Origin: an uncultured Saprospiraceae bacterium
GTDB lineage: Bacteria > Bacteroidota > Bacteroidia > Chitinophagales > Saprospiraceae
Assembly: GCA_937959275.1 (NCBI GenBank)
Contig: CALGLU010000091.1
Location: 19,958-83,957, forward strand
Direction: 5' to 3'
Length of the DNA: 64,000 nucleotides
Part shown: piece after piece, positions 45,464 to 54,687 of the stretch
How positions within the stretch are numbered: position 1 is the first letter of the stretch
How the letters are laid out: each line of letters starts with the position of its first letter
The notes under the pieces: generated by a model
The model's database searches: none
What the model saw: only the letters and a program-made list of their open reading frames with translations
What the model was told of the DNA's origin: nothing
Program-made: the position numbers and the translations under genes

Positions 45464-46144
45464 ATGAGGAAACTAAGGTATTTGATAGTACAATTTGACA
45501 GGAACATACAAGCCTATGAGATTCCATATTTTAGAGCATCTGTAATAGAGAATACGAAGAGGCAATCTGACTTATTTCATAATCATGTCTCTGATACTGA
45601 AGTCATTTATAGGTATCCTTTAATACAGTATAAAATTATAAGTAAGAAACCCTCGATCGTCTGTATAGATGCTGCAACCAACGACATACATTATTTACTT
45701 GAAAATCGAGAATTCCACTTTGATATAAAGGGTAAGGTCGATAAGTTTGAAATAGAAGAACTCTATTTGAAGTATTTCACATTTCAATCTTGGGACACCA
45801 CTTTTAGCTATCATTTACATAACTATATGCCATTCAATCAAGAGAATTATGGTTACTATAAAAAATTAGGAACACAAAAACGTCAAATGGATTTTTTAGA
45901 AGAAATGCTACATAAACATCTGACATTAGTATGTAAAGAGTTAGATGCTTTTTTGCCAGTAGACCTTATGTCAGAAGTCATAGAGTTGAGATCTGAAAAA
46001 TATATAGAGTATAAAGGCGTCTTTCATCAGACTTACTGTTTAAATTTTAAGACTAATCTAACACTTCCTAATTTTATTGGAATAGGAAAAGGGGTATCTA
46101 ATGGCTTTGGACTTATCAAGCAAATCGCAAATGGGAAAAGATAA
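45464..46144 (+). CDS. cas6: CRISPR repeat endoribonuclease Cas6 (Cas6b-like)
   Basis: Start at ATG 45464 (MRKLRYLIVQFDRN); a TTG four codons earlier is less likely. The 226-aa protein has FHNH at 38-41, with His39/His41 as candidate catalytic residues, and RYPLIQYK. A C-terminal glycine-rich loop (FIGIGKGVSNGFGLI) is typical of Cas6 RAMP folds. The FHNH...RYPLIQYK pattern suggests the Cas6b subgroup. It cuts the pre-crRNA within each repeat to leave an 8-nt 5' handle, here ending AAGAC. It is the first gene of the plus-strand effector operon and overlaps cas10 by 14 bases. The 195-bp gap before it holds no other gene. Confidence 0.82.
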   Translation: MRKLRYLIVQFDRNIQAYEIPYFRASVIENTKRQSDLFHNHVSDTEVIYRYPLIQYKIISKKPSIVCIDAATNDIHYLLENREFHFDIKGKVDKFEIEELYLKYFTFQSWDTTFSYHLHNYMPFNQENYGYYKKLGTQKRQMDFLEEMLHKHLTLVCKELDAFLPVDLMSEVIELRSEKYIEYKGVFHQTYCLNFKTNLTLPNFIGIGKGVSNGFGLIKQIANGKR

Positions 46145-48785
46145 TAGACAAAGAGAAAGAATAGTACTTGCAGCTCTGCTCCATGATATTGGGAAGTTTT
46201 GGCAACGAGCCGATGAGCATTACAGCAAGTCTAATTCTATTAGCAAGTATTACAATTCAGATAATTACAATATCACTGTTCCTTTATACGAAAATGGCAA
46301 TCCTAAATATGTTCATTCTTTGTGGACTAATGCATTTTTCAGTGACACAAAAACAGGTAGTAAGTTAGGTCTGAATGATGAAGGAGACAAGACATTGGCT
46401 AATCTTTCCGCCAATCATCATAAACCCAATAATCATGAAGAAGCGATTCTCTCATTGGCTGATAAATGGAGTAGTGGGATAGATCGCCCTGATACGGGAG
46501 AGGAAGGTGTAGCGGGGTATGAAGAAGTGAAAAAAATATACGATAAAGATTTTGTCAAGAAGGTAGGACTCCATAGCATTTTTGACACGATTCATAGAGA
46601 GTACACTGAAATCACAACACATCATTCATTCCCTATAACTGCTTTAGATGTTTCAGGTAATATATTTCCAAAAGAAGAAACTAAGGATGATTTAAGTGCT
46701 GATTACAAGTCTCTTTGGGACAAATTCATAGAAGAATATAACTTGCTCCTTAATAAGAAATCAGAAAACTTCATTAGTTTCTATGAAAGTCTATTGACTG
46801 TACTTAAAAAATATACCTGGTGCATTCCGTCTGCAACAAATAGCCTACCAGCCAATGTAAGTCTATATGAGCATCTGAAATCAACAGCAGCCATAGCACT
46901 GTCGTTATATGACTATTGTGGTCATCATAATGAAGAATTAAAACTTGATGAAAATCACAGAATCAATAATTTGCCTACAGAAGATTCGCTACTAATGGTG
47001 TGTATTGATATCTCAGGTATTCAAAAATTTATCTATGATATTAGTAATAAAAGAGCCGCAGCTAGTTTAAAAGGTAGATCATTCTATTTAGAATTATTGT
47101 TACAGAATATACTAAATGAAGTCCTTGGGCATCCCCAAATTAATGCTTATCGATCTAATATTATTTATGCAAGTGGTGGAAAGGCCTACTTAATACTAGC
47201 TAATATACTCTGTGTTATTGAAGCGCTTGATGGATTACAAGAGAGTATTTCAAAAGCATTATTCGAAGAAAATCAAGGCAGGCTATTTGTTTCCATTGGC
47301 TACACCTCATTTAGATATAAGACTACTTTCGGTTTTATAAAGAAAGGTCCCAATGCAGGGTCAAATGGATTTCTCAATGAGATACTAACTGATGAACAAC
47401 ATGTATTGGATAGATATTTAACAACCAAAGATCATGAATTCTGCTTGTCTGATCTATGGCGCAGCGTTTCTGACAAAGCTTCAGAAAAAAAGAATGCCAA
47501 ATACAGAGCAATTTTTATCGAAAACTATGAGAGGGATTTCTTAGAAGGTATTGATTATGAAGATGAGAAATTTAATTGTTCTGTAACAGGAGAATGGATA
47601 TCAGGTAAGCCTAAAGAATATTTATATCCGAACGAAACAGAGGAAAGCCTTAAAGCGCCCATTAGTCAAGTAGTTCATGATCAAATTCAAATAGGAAGAG
47701 ATCTACGAACGTCTAATCGTATTCTTTACTTTGTGAAAGGTAACTATGCTACTGCGGGAATTGGTCATAAGTTTTCTTTAAAGAATGACGAGAGGCTAAA
47801 TGTCGATTCCTCAATTGCTTTAAATGATTGGCCAGATTACAGTAAGCATAAGCATGCTGAAAGGCATTTGTTTTATGGAGGTAATTATCAACCAAGTATA
47901 GACAATAGGCCGAAGACCTTTGAAGAATTATGTTATAAAGAAGGTGGAATTGAGATGCAATCTGGGGCGAATAAAAAAGCAACGACAAAATTAGCCGTAC
48001 TTAGAATGGATGTTGACAATTTAGGCCAAATTTTCATTAAAGGCTTTAAGCAGCAATCGTTTGCAGCATACTCTACATTATCAATGTTGCTAGATACCTT
48101 CTTTAGTGGATATCTCAATGAGATTCAAAAAAAGAATCCACTTATATCTGAACATGTACAGATACTATATAGCGGAGGAGATGATGTCTTTGCAGTAGGA
48201 CGGTGGGATGCTATAATCGAATTTGCTGACGACATCAATGCTGGTTTCAAAAGCTTTACTCAAAGACCTGATATTACCCTTTCTGCCGGAATCGTAGTTG
48301 TAAATCCTAAATATCCAATTTATAAGGCTGCTGAAGAAGCTGGAGAAGCAGAACACAATGCTAAAGGATTTGAATCAGAGGAATTAGGTAATAATAATGC
48401 GATCAGTCTATTTGGAGAAGTCGTATCTTGGAATAACGAGTGGTCGGAAGTGAAAAGACTTAAGGATTTATTTATTAAGCATAATGATGATATATCAGCA
48501 AGTCTGTTACACAGTATACAAGCTTATAAATTGAGAAAAGACTTCAATAACAAAGAAGTCGAAAAAAATAGTGACGCTAAAGACTTAAGTTTTATCTGGC
48601 ACAGTGGCTATACGTTGACGAGAATGATGAATCGATTAGAGAAAAAACCTGAAGCAGCTGAATTTATAAAACATTTAAGGGATAACATTTATCACAATCA
48701 AGAATATACAGCATCGCGATTTTTAGATTTAGCTGGCTTAGCTGCTAAATGGGCAGAGTATAATATTAAACTAAATAATTCATAA
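46131..48785 (+). CDS. cas10: Type III-A Cas10/Csm1
   Basis: Start preferred at ATG 46131 (MGKDNRQRERIVLAALLHDIGKF); ATG 46101 is an alternative. The 884-aa protein has an N-terminal HD nuclease domain (His18-Asp19). Its first palm domain (CIDISGIQKFIYDISNKRAAASLKGRSFYLELL) and second palm carry the cyclase motif GGDD at 682-685 (ILYSGGDDVFAVG). It should therefore cut ssDNA during target transcription and make cyclic oligoadenylates. The zinc-binding region between the palms seems reduced: only one Cys (FNCSVTGEW) is visible where two CxxC-type pairs are common. It is the scaffold of the Csm complex and is coupled to cas6 and csm2. Confidence 0.92.
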   Translation: MGKDNRQRERIVLAALLHDIGKFWQRADEHYSKSNSISKYYNSDNYNITVPLYENGNPKYVHSLWTNAFFSDTKTGSKLGLNDEGDKTLANLSANHHKPNNHEEAILSLADKWSSGIDRPDTGEEGVAGYEEVKKIYDKDFVKKVGLHSIFDTIHREYTEITTHHSFPITALDVSGNIFPKEETKDDLSADYKSLWDKFIEEYNLLLNKKSENFISFYESLLTVLKKYTWCIPSATNSLPANVSLYEHLKSTAAIALSLYDYCGHHNEELKLDENHRINNLPTEDSLLMVCIDISGIQKFIYDISNKRAAASLKGRSFYLELLLQNILNEVLGHPQINAYRSNIIYASGGKAYLILANILCVIEALDGLQESISKALFEENQGRLFVSIGYTSFRYKTTFGFIKKGPNAGSNGFLNEILTDEQHVLDRYLTTKDHEFCLSDLWRSVSDKASEKKNAKYRAIFIENYERDFLEGIDYEDEKFNCSVTGEWISGKPKEYLYPNETEESLKAPISQVVHDQIQIGRDLRTSNRILYFVKGNYATAGIGHKFSLKNDERLNVDSSIALNDWPDYSKHKHAERHLFYGGNYQPSIDNRPKTFEELCYKEGGIEMQSGANKKATTKLAVLRMDVDNLGQIFIKGFKQQSFAAYSTLSMLLDTFFSGYLNEIQKKNPLISEHVQILYSGGDDVFAVGRWDAIIEFADDINAGFKSFTQRPDITLSAGIVVVNPKYPIYKAAEEAGEAEHNAKGFESEELGNNNAISLFGEVVSWNNEWSEVKRLKDLFIKHNDDISASLLHSIQAYKLRKDFNNKEVEKNSDAKDLSFIWHSGYTLTRMMNRLEKKPEAAEFIKHLRDNIYHNQEYTASRFLDLAGLAAKWAEYNIKLNNS

Positions 48786-48786
48786 T

Positions 48787-49155
48787 ATGAACTTAGAATT
48801 AAAATGGATTACCGGAGAAGAAAAGATGGGAGTTGAGATGGTTGAATGGGCTAATCAAATGGGTGAGAAACTAACAAGAGAGAGTCTCACAACTTCTCAA
48901 ATTAGAAAATTTTATGGAGAAATTAAGAGAATAGATCAGGCTTGGAGTACATACAGAGAGGATATACCTATGCTTAATGCAAAGCTTGCCTACGCTGTAG
49001 GAAGGAAGCACAAAGGGAAAGGAATAAATATTTTCGCAAAAACATTCTATTCTGCAATTATGAAAGCAAGTGAAAGTGAAGAAAATTTTGGCAGATTAGT
49101 AAAAGTATTAGAAGCTACAGTGGCCTACCATAAGTTTCATGGTGGTCAAGACTAA
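48787..49155 (+). CDS. csm2: Csm2 small subunit
   Basis: A 122-aa helical protein starting one base after the cas10 stop. ESLTTSQIRKFYGEIKRIDQAW and LNAKLAYAVGRK followed by FGRLVKVLEATVAYHKFHGG are the usual Csm2 pattern. Csm2 forms the inner belly filament of the type III-A effector and identifies the subtype as III-A rather than III-B. No catalytic residue is expected. Assignment follows from sequence pattern and position. Confidence 0.88.
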   Translation: MNLELKWITGEEKMGVEMVEWANQMGEKLTRESLTTSQIRKFYGEIKRIDQAWSTYREDIPMLNAKLAYAVGRKHKGKGINIFAKTFYSAIMKASESEENFGRLVKVLEATVAYHKFHGGQD

Positions 49156-49183
49156 GCTAATTATTTAAGATTAAACTATTATA

Positions 49184-49819
49184 ATGAATAAATTATCACA
49201 TAAAGTAAAACTAACAGGTCTGCTTAAATTGCATTCAGGACTTCATATAGGTGCTTCTAAAGATAATGTGCAAATTGGAGGGGTTGATTTACCTATTATT
49301 AGGCGAAAAGATAATGATCAACCTTACATTCCTGGAAGTTCTTTAAAAGGTAAAATCAGATGTTTACTGGAGCAGAAAAGAGGAGCTGCATTAGGAGAAT
49401 CAGGTGAAGTCAATGAATTATTTGGTTTCGCCAAAACCAAAACTATTTCAAAATTAATTGTTAGGGATAGCTATTTAACTGAAGAGAGTGCTCTTTTTTT
49501 AAAAGATAATAGAAATACTGATCTCCCTTATAGTGAAGTCAAGTTTGAAAATACAATTGACAGATTTAAAGGTAGTGCAGGAAATCCAAGACAAATTGAA
49601 AGAATACCCGCAGGTGCTGAATTTAAAGTTGAATTTATCCTTAATATCTGGGAAGGAGAATCTGTCAATGCAGAATCTCACAAAACAGAAGCCAAGCTCA
49701 AAGGATTAATTACGGAAGGCATCACATTATTGAACAATGATTACTTAGGTGGGAGTGGAACGCGCGGCTATGGACATGTAGAGGTGACACTAAATGAAGG
49801 CGAAAAAATAACTACTTAA
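49184..49819 (+). CDS. csm3: Csm3 backbone RAMP subunit (target RNA nuclease)
   Basis: A 211-aa RAMP protein. The N-terminal GLHIGASKDNVQIGGVDLPIIRR places Asp35 where the catalytic Asp of Csm3 lies. PYIPGSSLKGKIRCLLE is the conserved PGSSLKGK motif, and the C-terminus has a glycine-rich loop (GGSGTRGYGHVEV). Several Csm3 copies line the crRNA and cut the bound target RNA at 6-nt steps. The Asp is intact, so target RNA cleavage should work. The gene follows csm2 by 28 bp and precedes csm4 by two. Confidence 0.93.
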   Translation: MNKLSHKVKLTGLLKLHSGLHIGASKDNVQIGGVDLPIIRRKDNDQPYIPGSSLKGKIRCLLEQKRGAALGESGEVNELFGFAKTKTISKLIVRDSYLTEESALFLKDNRNTDLPYSEVKFENTIDRFKGSAGNPRQIERIPAGAEFKVEFILNIWEGESVNAESHKTEAKLKGLITEGITLLNNDYLGGSGTRGYGHVEVTLNEGEKITT

Positions 49820-49821
49820 GA

Positions 49822-50811
49822 ATGCAATTTAAAGTTTATTATTTAAAATTTAATGCACCATTGCATTTAGGCAATCGCAGACCTGATACCTACGATGTTA
49901 CGGAGAACTATCTTAGGAGTGATACCATTATTGCAGCTGTATATGATACTTGGGCAAAAATAGGTAAGGCTGATTGGATTCCAAATGATGGCATACCAGC
50001 ATTTACTGTCAGTAGTGCTTATCCTTATGTAGAGCATGGAGGAAAAAAAGTTCATTTTTTTCCAAGACCTAAGATTCGATTTAATCAAACAAAAGAATTT
50101 GATCAAGCACGTAAAGCCATTAAAAAGGTAATGTGGCTTGACCAATTTTATTTTGAAAAGGTCATTAATCAAGAAAGTATAGATTTTGAAAGCGGTCGTA
50201 CACATTTAAAAGGATCTTATCTATCAAAGGATGCTGATCCTGCTGGCCACATTACTAAAGACGGAAGACAACGAGTAGAAATTTCGCGGAGGTCAATTGA
50301 TCCAAAAGACTCACGGCCTTTCTATATGGAATTTATTTTCTTTCAGAATGCAGGTCTATTCTTTCTTACAGATCAAAAAGATGAGCGACTAAAAAAAGCT
50401 CTAGAGATACTTCAATATGAAGGCTTTGGTACTGATCGAACGGTTGGGAATGGCTTTTTTACATTAGAAGAAGGTAATATAGATATCAGAGTGCCAGAAG
50501 GTACTAAGACGTCTACTAACTTAAGCCTATATACTCCGAAAGATTCTGATGACTTTAGAAAATACTCAGATCATCAAGATGCAGCATACGACACAATTAA
50601 AAGAGGTGGATGGATCACGAGCATAGGTTTGATGGGAATAGAAAAAAAGAGTGTGCGCATGTTCACAGAAGGTAGTGTATGGTGCCATCTTGAAGCTATT
50701 AATGGTAAAGCCAATATTAACTTAAGACCAAGTATTTTAGAGTCAGATACACACCCTATATGGAGAAGTGGAAGATCATTATTTATACCAATAAAGACAT
50801 CTTCATCATGA
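49822..50811 (+). CDS. csm4: Csm4 (5'-handle binding RAMP subunit)
   Basis: A 329-aa RAMP protein with the N-terminal FNAPLHLGNRRPDTYDVTENYLRSDTIIAAVYDTWAKIG, the usual Csm4 pattern (HxG and SDTL-type motif). A later glycine-rich segment reads YEGFGTDRTVGNGFF. Csm4 sits at the base of the complex, holds the 5' handle of the crRNA and contacts Cas10. Start and stop are two bases after csm3 and in ATGA overlap with csm5, so these genes are translationally coupled. Confidence 0.9.
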   Translation: MQFKVYYLKFNAPLHLGNRRPDTYDVTENYLRSDTIIAAVYDTWAKIGKADWIPNDGIPAFTVSSAYPYVEHGGKKVHFFPRPKIRFNQTKEFDQARKAIKKVMWLDQFYFEKVINQESIDFESGRTHLKGSYLSKDADPAGHITKDGRQRVEISRRSIDPKDSRPFYMEFIFFQNAGLFFLTDQKDERLKKALEILQYEGFGTDRTVGNGFFTLEEGNIDIRVPEGTKTSTNLSLYTPKDSDDFRKYSDHQDAAYDTIKRGGWITSIGLMGIEKKSVRMFTEGSVWCHLEAINGKANINLRPSILESDTHPIWRSGRSLFIPIKTSSS

Positions 50812-52274
50812 CCAAAACAGTTTCAAATTTAAAATTAGTCAGTCTAAGTCCTATTCATATTGGCGCTGCACAAGAAAAACATTTAGCTAAAGGTGTGGAT
50901 TACTTAGCGAAAGATGGAGCAATACTGTTTTTAGACGAAAGTAAAATATTAGAAAAAATAAATATAAGCCAATATTGTAATGACCTAAGTAATAGGAAAC
51001 TTCAAACAACACTTGAGCAAAGAGGCATAGAACAATTTGTTAAGAAAATAGTACCAATTGTAGGAGACATAGGAACTGATGTCAAAGTCCATATCAAAGA
51101 CACGACTAAACAAAATCCATTTATCCCAGGCACATCACTTAAAGGCGCTATGCGGTCAATTCTTTTTCATTTTGCTAAATCAAACAATCACTACAAAGAG
51201 CAAAATACTTTTGGTGGGATTCAGGAGGACGGATTTAGATTCCTGCAAGTAGGAGATAGTCATTTTGAAGAAGTAATATATATTAATACTAAAACATTCA
51301 ACTTAATCAAAAGAGGGGATGTTTTTGAAGGTGGTTGGAAAAACTCGAAAAATACGACCAGTGAGTTTACTCCTCAAGGTTTTACTTTTCCATATGAATG
51401 CATTGGAGCTCACCAAATAGCTGATGTGAGAATAGTTATGAACTTAAGTGGCTATGAAAAGGCCACTATAAGAAAAGATTATAAAGGACAGAGTTTAGTT
51501 AAGGAAGTAAATACATTAATCGAAATATTACAATCTAAAAAAGAATTATATAAAAAAATCCAAACATATTCTGATCGCTATTTACAAGCAGAAATTAAAT
51601 TTTTTAACAGTTACAACAACCAGGAAACAGATAGAATTATAGCACAATTAGAATCACTTCAAGAAAAAAACGAAAAAGCTCCAGTTTTAAGAGTAGGTCA
51701 AGGAAGTGGATTTCACAGTATTACGGGTAATCATCATTCCCCTTTAGATCATTCAATAAATGGTATTGATAAGTGGGGTAAAGGACAGTTAAACGGTAAA
51801 GATTCCGCTAAGTCCAGGAAATTAGCTTTTGATAGAGTTGACAATGATGAAATTATTTTTTACCCTATGGGCTTTGTACAGCTGATCGATCCAGAAGTAC
51901 ATACGGATTATTGGAACTTAGTGCAAGAACAAATCCAGAAAAAAAAGGATGTGCTAAAAGAACAAAAAGAAGCTGTGGAAATGAAGATGCAAGCTGATAA
52001 AGAGAAAATACAAAAAGAAGCAGAAGAAGCTAAGATGCCTCAAATGACCTTATTAAATCAATTTAAAAGGAATAAAGCAATTATTATTGATGCTATAGTC
52101 ACAGGACAAAATGGGAGTCAAGTACTTGCTTCTCCTCAGGTTGACACTATGACAGATTCTATAATTAGTGTGAGGTATCCTGCAGGTTTTCCTATAGGGT
52201 CAACGATTCAAGTCAAAGCAAAATACAGCAATGGAAAATTATTAATTGAAGGATCTCCAAGACTTAAAAATTAA
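50808..52274 (+). CDS. csm5: Csm5 with a coiled-coil and a C-terminal extension
   Basis: Start at ATG 50808, in ATGA overlap with csm4. The first 370 of 488 residues are a Csm5 RAMP protein: LVSLSPIHIGAAQEKHLAKGVDYL, NPFIPGTSLKGAMRSILFHFAKSN, LRVGQGSGFHSITGNH and RVDNDEIIFYPMGFVQL. Csm5 caps the 3' end of the crRNA. A strongly charged coiled-coil follows (about 375-412, EQIQKKKDVLKEQKEAVEMKMQ and on) and then a 76-residue compact tail from MTLLNQFKRNK (413-488). The tail has a beta-rich pattern (AIIIDAIVTGQN, ISVRYPAGFPIGSTIQVKAKY) like an OB or small nucleic-acid-binding barrel. Typical Csm5 ends before this, so the tail is an added domain of unknown job. Confidence 0.88.
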   Translation: MTKTVSNLKLVSLSPIHIGAAQEKHLAKGVDYLAKDGAILFLDESKILEKINISQYCNDLSNRKLQTTLEQRGIEQFVKKIVPIVGDIGTDVKVHIKDTTKQNPFIPGTSLKGAMRSILFHFAKSNNHYKEQNTFGGIQEDGFRFLQVGDSHFEEVIYINTKTFNLIKRGDVFEGGWKNSKNTTSEFTPQGFTFPYECIGAHQIADVRIVMNLSGYEKATIRKDYKGQSLVKEVNTLIEILQSKKELYKKIQTYSDRYLQAEIKFFNSYNNQETDRIIAQLESLQEKNEKAPVLRVGQGSGFHSITGNHHSPLDHSINGIDKWGKGQLNGKDSAKSRKLAFDRVDNDEIIFYPMGFVQLIDPEVHTDYWNLVQEQIQKKKDVLKEQKEAVEMKMQADKEKIQKEAEEAKMPQMTLLNQFKRNKAIIIDAIVTGQNGSQVLASPQVDTMTDSIISVRYPAGFPIGSTIQVKAKYSNGKLLIEGSPRLKN

Positions 52275-53639
52275 ATGAACATCTTAATAGCTACGATTGG
52301 TAATAAAGATCTCCAGATTTCTAATTCAAATTTAGAAAAGATGAAGACTAAATATGCTGAAATATTTATTACAAATACTGAATCCTCAACTGAAAATGTT
52401 ATCAGTAAAGAAAATAAGAATAGTAGTTTTGTTATTAGATCTAAATTTTTATATGATGCATATCAAGATATTGCAACTTACCTAAGTACACCAATCATTG
52501 ATGACGCCATTTCTTCGATTGACAATGATATTCATAAAATAATTCTTGTTCCTACGAATCAGTACCCGAAGTACCATACTGATACTTTATATGCAGCTCT
52601 CATAATTGAAAAATTATTGTCAAATAAATATGATGTTGAAGTTAAAGGAATTGATTTTAATCCCAATAACATCGAAGAATTGCAAATGTTCTTTTCTCAT
52701 CTGTTTAGTCGTTTTTCAGATGGTGATAATCTTTATATTGAGAACGCTGGAGGGACCCCCACCACAAGGACCTCAACTTTTCTTGCCGGTCTTTTTAAAA
52801 ATTATAAATATCTAACCTTAGTGGGAAAGGGGTTCGTTAATAATTCGTTTCGCCATATTGAAATGACCGTTCTTAAAAATATGTTAGATGGTATGTTAAG
52901 ACATTATGATTACGAAGGAATTAAAAATTTACCTGGTATTTCTCAGGAAATTAAAGATCTGTCAGATTATGCTATTTCTAGGCTTAATCTAGATGTTAAT
53001 AATGCCGATTACCTCAAGGATAAAATAGTAAGTAATAATAAAGACATCTATATACTAAAAGCGTATTCATTGTTAAGAGATATTATTACGTCTGCTCGAA
53101 TTAAATATGAACAAGCTGCGTACCCTGATTTCATTTGGCGATTATTTACATTTCATGATAATTATCTTATAAAGGATGTTGAAAATATATTAGGAGGTGA
53201 AGTAATATTTAATAATAAGAATAATCACCAAATCTGGAATGAACTCATATCAAAAAAAATAACTATTAGGAAATCGCTTGAAGAAGTAGAAGTTAATAAA
53301 AGTAAATTGGATTTTAGTTATCCAAACAAATATGCTTTCTATCACATAGTCAAAGAATCTGATCATCCTAAAATAGAGATGATAGATATAATTCATTTAT
53401 CATTACATGAGATAAGTACTCTTAGGAATAAAATTGCTCACCATTTAGGAGGTCTAAATATAAAAATGATAAGTGAGAAGTTATCAAGAAATGTATTAGG
53501 AGGAATAACAAGAAGAGACGATAAAATTGAAAAACTATTTGAATATATATACAGCTTTCTTGACTTGCCTAAAAACGATAAAGAAATATTTGATCAGTTA
53601 AATCAGCAAATACGAAATTCTTTTGAAACGATGAGTTGA
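52275..53639 (+). CDS. csm6: Csm6 (CARF-HEPN cyclic-oligoadenylate-activated ribonuclease)
   Basis: A 454-aa protein starting directly at the csm5 stop. The N-terminal half is a CARF domain (MNILIATIGNKDLQ, KIILVPTNQYPKYHTDTLYAALIIEKLL and the loop ENAGGTPTTRTSTFLAGL). The C-terminal HEPN domain carries the R-x4-H nuclease motif RNKIAH, residues Arg384 to His389. On binding cyclic oligoadenylate made by Cas10, Csm6 dimers cut RNA non-specifically and can induce dormancy. Both motifs are intact. Ring size of the activator (cA4 or cA6) cannot be read by eye. It is the last gene of the effector operon, convergent with the WYL gene 26 bp on. Confidence 0.88.
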   Translation: MNILIATIGNKDLQISNSNLEKMKTKYAEIFITNTESSTENVISKENKNSSFVIRSKFLYDAYQDIATYLSTPIIDDAISSIDNDIHKIILVPTNQYPKYHTDTLYAALIIEKLLSNKYDVEVKGIDFNPNNIEELQMFFSHLFSRFSDGDNLYIENAGGTPTTRTSTFLAGLFKNYKYLTLVGKGFVNNSFRHIEMTVLKNMLDGMLRHYDYEGIKNLPGISQEIKDLSDYAISRLNLDVNNADYLKDKIVSNNKDIYILKAYSLLRDIITSARIKYEQAAYPDFIWRLFTFHDNYLIKDVENILGGEVIFNNKNNHQIWNELISKKITIRKSLEEVEVNKSKLDFSYPNKYAFYHIVKESDHPKIEMIDIIHLSLHEISTLRNKIAHHLGGLNIKMISEKLSRNVLGGITRRDDKIEKLFEYIYSFLDLPKNDKEIFDQLNQQIRNSFETMS

Positions 53640-53665
53640 GTTTTTTAGTTAACAGGTTTAATATT

Positions 53666-54634
53666 CTAAAAGTCCAAAAACTCTTTCGGATGAATCATCT
53701 CTAGTTGACTACCATAGCCTCTGAGTAAATGCTTGATCTCATAATTAGGTATTAATAATAATGTAATAATAGATTTTCCTGACGATTCTGATTTAATCAT
53801 CTGACTTCTATGGATAGGCTTAGTTCTTAAGTATTCAGTTAATAGTGGGTTAGTTCTAAATGTTAGTAATATTGGCTCTTGATTTTCATCTTTAGTCACT
53901 CCATAGACATCTTTAATATAAATGTCATAGTCGAAGTCAATAGGACTTTGATACGGATTTAAGCTGTCCACTATATCAATTATCCTGTCTAATGGTAAAT
54001 TGATAATTTTTAATGTGTCATGATCATAAGCAATGAGATACCATCTCTTATTGTATGACTTTAGTAATAGGGGAGACAGGTACATCCTCATTTTATCAGC
54101 AAGAAAAGGTTCATACAAGATTGATAAAGACTTTTCATTTTTAATACTTTGGTAAGCCTTGTTCATCCATACTGCACCCAAATAGTCATCTTGCTTGTCA
54201 AAATGAATGATCGGCTTCATGACAATATTGTCTTGAATATTTAATTTTTGTTCTAGCATAAGCACATCTTGATATACGGTCTGGAGTGCTTCTATATTCA
54301 CTATTGATTTTAATGAGATGATGAGCTCTTTAATGTTCCTGATTTGAACTTTGGAAAGAGGGATATTGTAAATGCTAAATTGAGGATTTGAGTAATGATA
54401 CCCTCTTGACTTATTGTAATCTATAGGTGCAGAGTATCCAAAGATCCCTGATCTCATTTCAGCAATATCCTTTAGTATTGTCCGCCGAGACGGATTTATC
54501 GTTTGAATACCAGCTTCAATACTTTCGGTTTCTATGGCTTCTCGTAGATTTTCCCATGTGACTTTGATGTCAAAGCTACTCAACACCCGATCAATGATGC
54601 GATGTCTAAATAATGCATTAAAATTTCTAGGCAT
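53666..54634 (-). CDS. WYL-domain transcriptional regulator
   Basis: Start at ATG 54634 (MPRNFNALFRHRIIDRVL); the frame extends 10 codons upstream without conserved text. The 322-aa protein has an N-terminal winged helix (about 1-95, with SRRTILKDIAEMRS as recognition part) and a WYL domain (about 140-235, YNKRWYLIAYDHDTLKIINLPLDRI). A WCX-like C-terminus follows. WYL proteins bind ssDNA or ligands and often regulate CRISPR-Cas and other defence loci. It lies on the opposite strand between the effector genes and cas1, and its start faces cas1 across 53 bp. An inverted repeat in that gap suggests it controls itself and the adaptation genes. Confidence 0.87.
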   Translation of the reverse strand: MPRNFNALFRHRIIDRVLSSFDIKVTWENLREAIETESIEAGIQTINPSRRTILKDIAEMRSGIFGYSAPIDYNKSRGYHYSNPQFSIYNIPLSKVQIRNIKELIISLKSIVNIEALQTVYQDVLMLEQKLNIQDNIVMKPIIHFDKQDDYLGAVWMNKAYQSIKNEKSLSILYEPFLADKMRMYLSPLLLKSYNKRWYLIAYDHDTLKIINLPLDRIIDIVDSLNPYQSPIDFDYDIYIKDVYGVTKDENQEPILLTFRTNPLLTEYLRTKPIHRSQMIKSESSGKSIITLLLIPNYEIKHLLRGYGSQLEMIHPKEFLDF

Positions 54635-54647
54635 AATGAAATGAGAT

Positions 54648-54664
54648 GTGCAATAACAATGCAC
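54648..54664. promoter_or_regulatory. Inverted repeat in the divergent WYL-cas1 promoter region
   Basis: GTGCA at 54648-54652 and TGCAC at 54660-54664, separated by seven bases, lie between the two start codons. The arms are short (5 bp) so chance cannot be ruled out. The placement suits an operator for the WYL regulator. Confidence 0.35.
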
Positions 54665-54687
54665 TCAATGTAAGTAATTTGTATACA

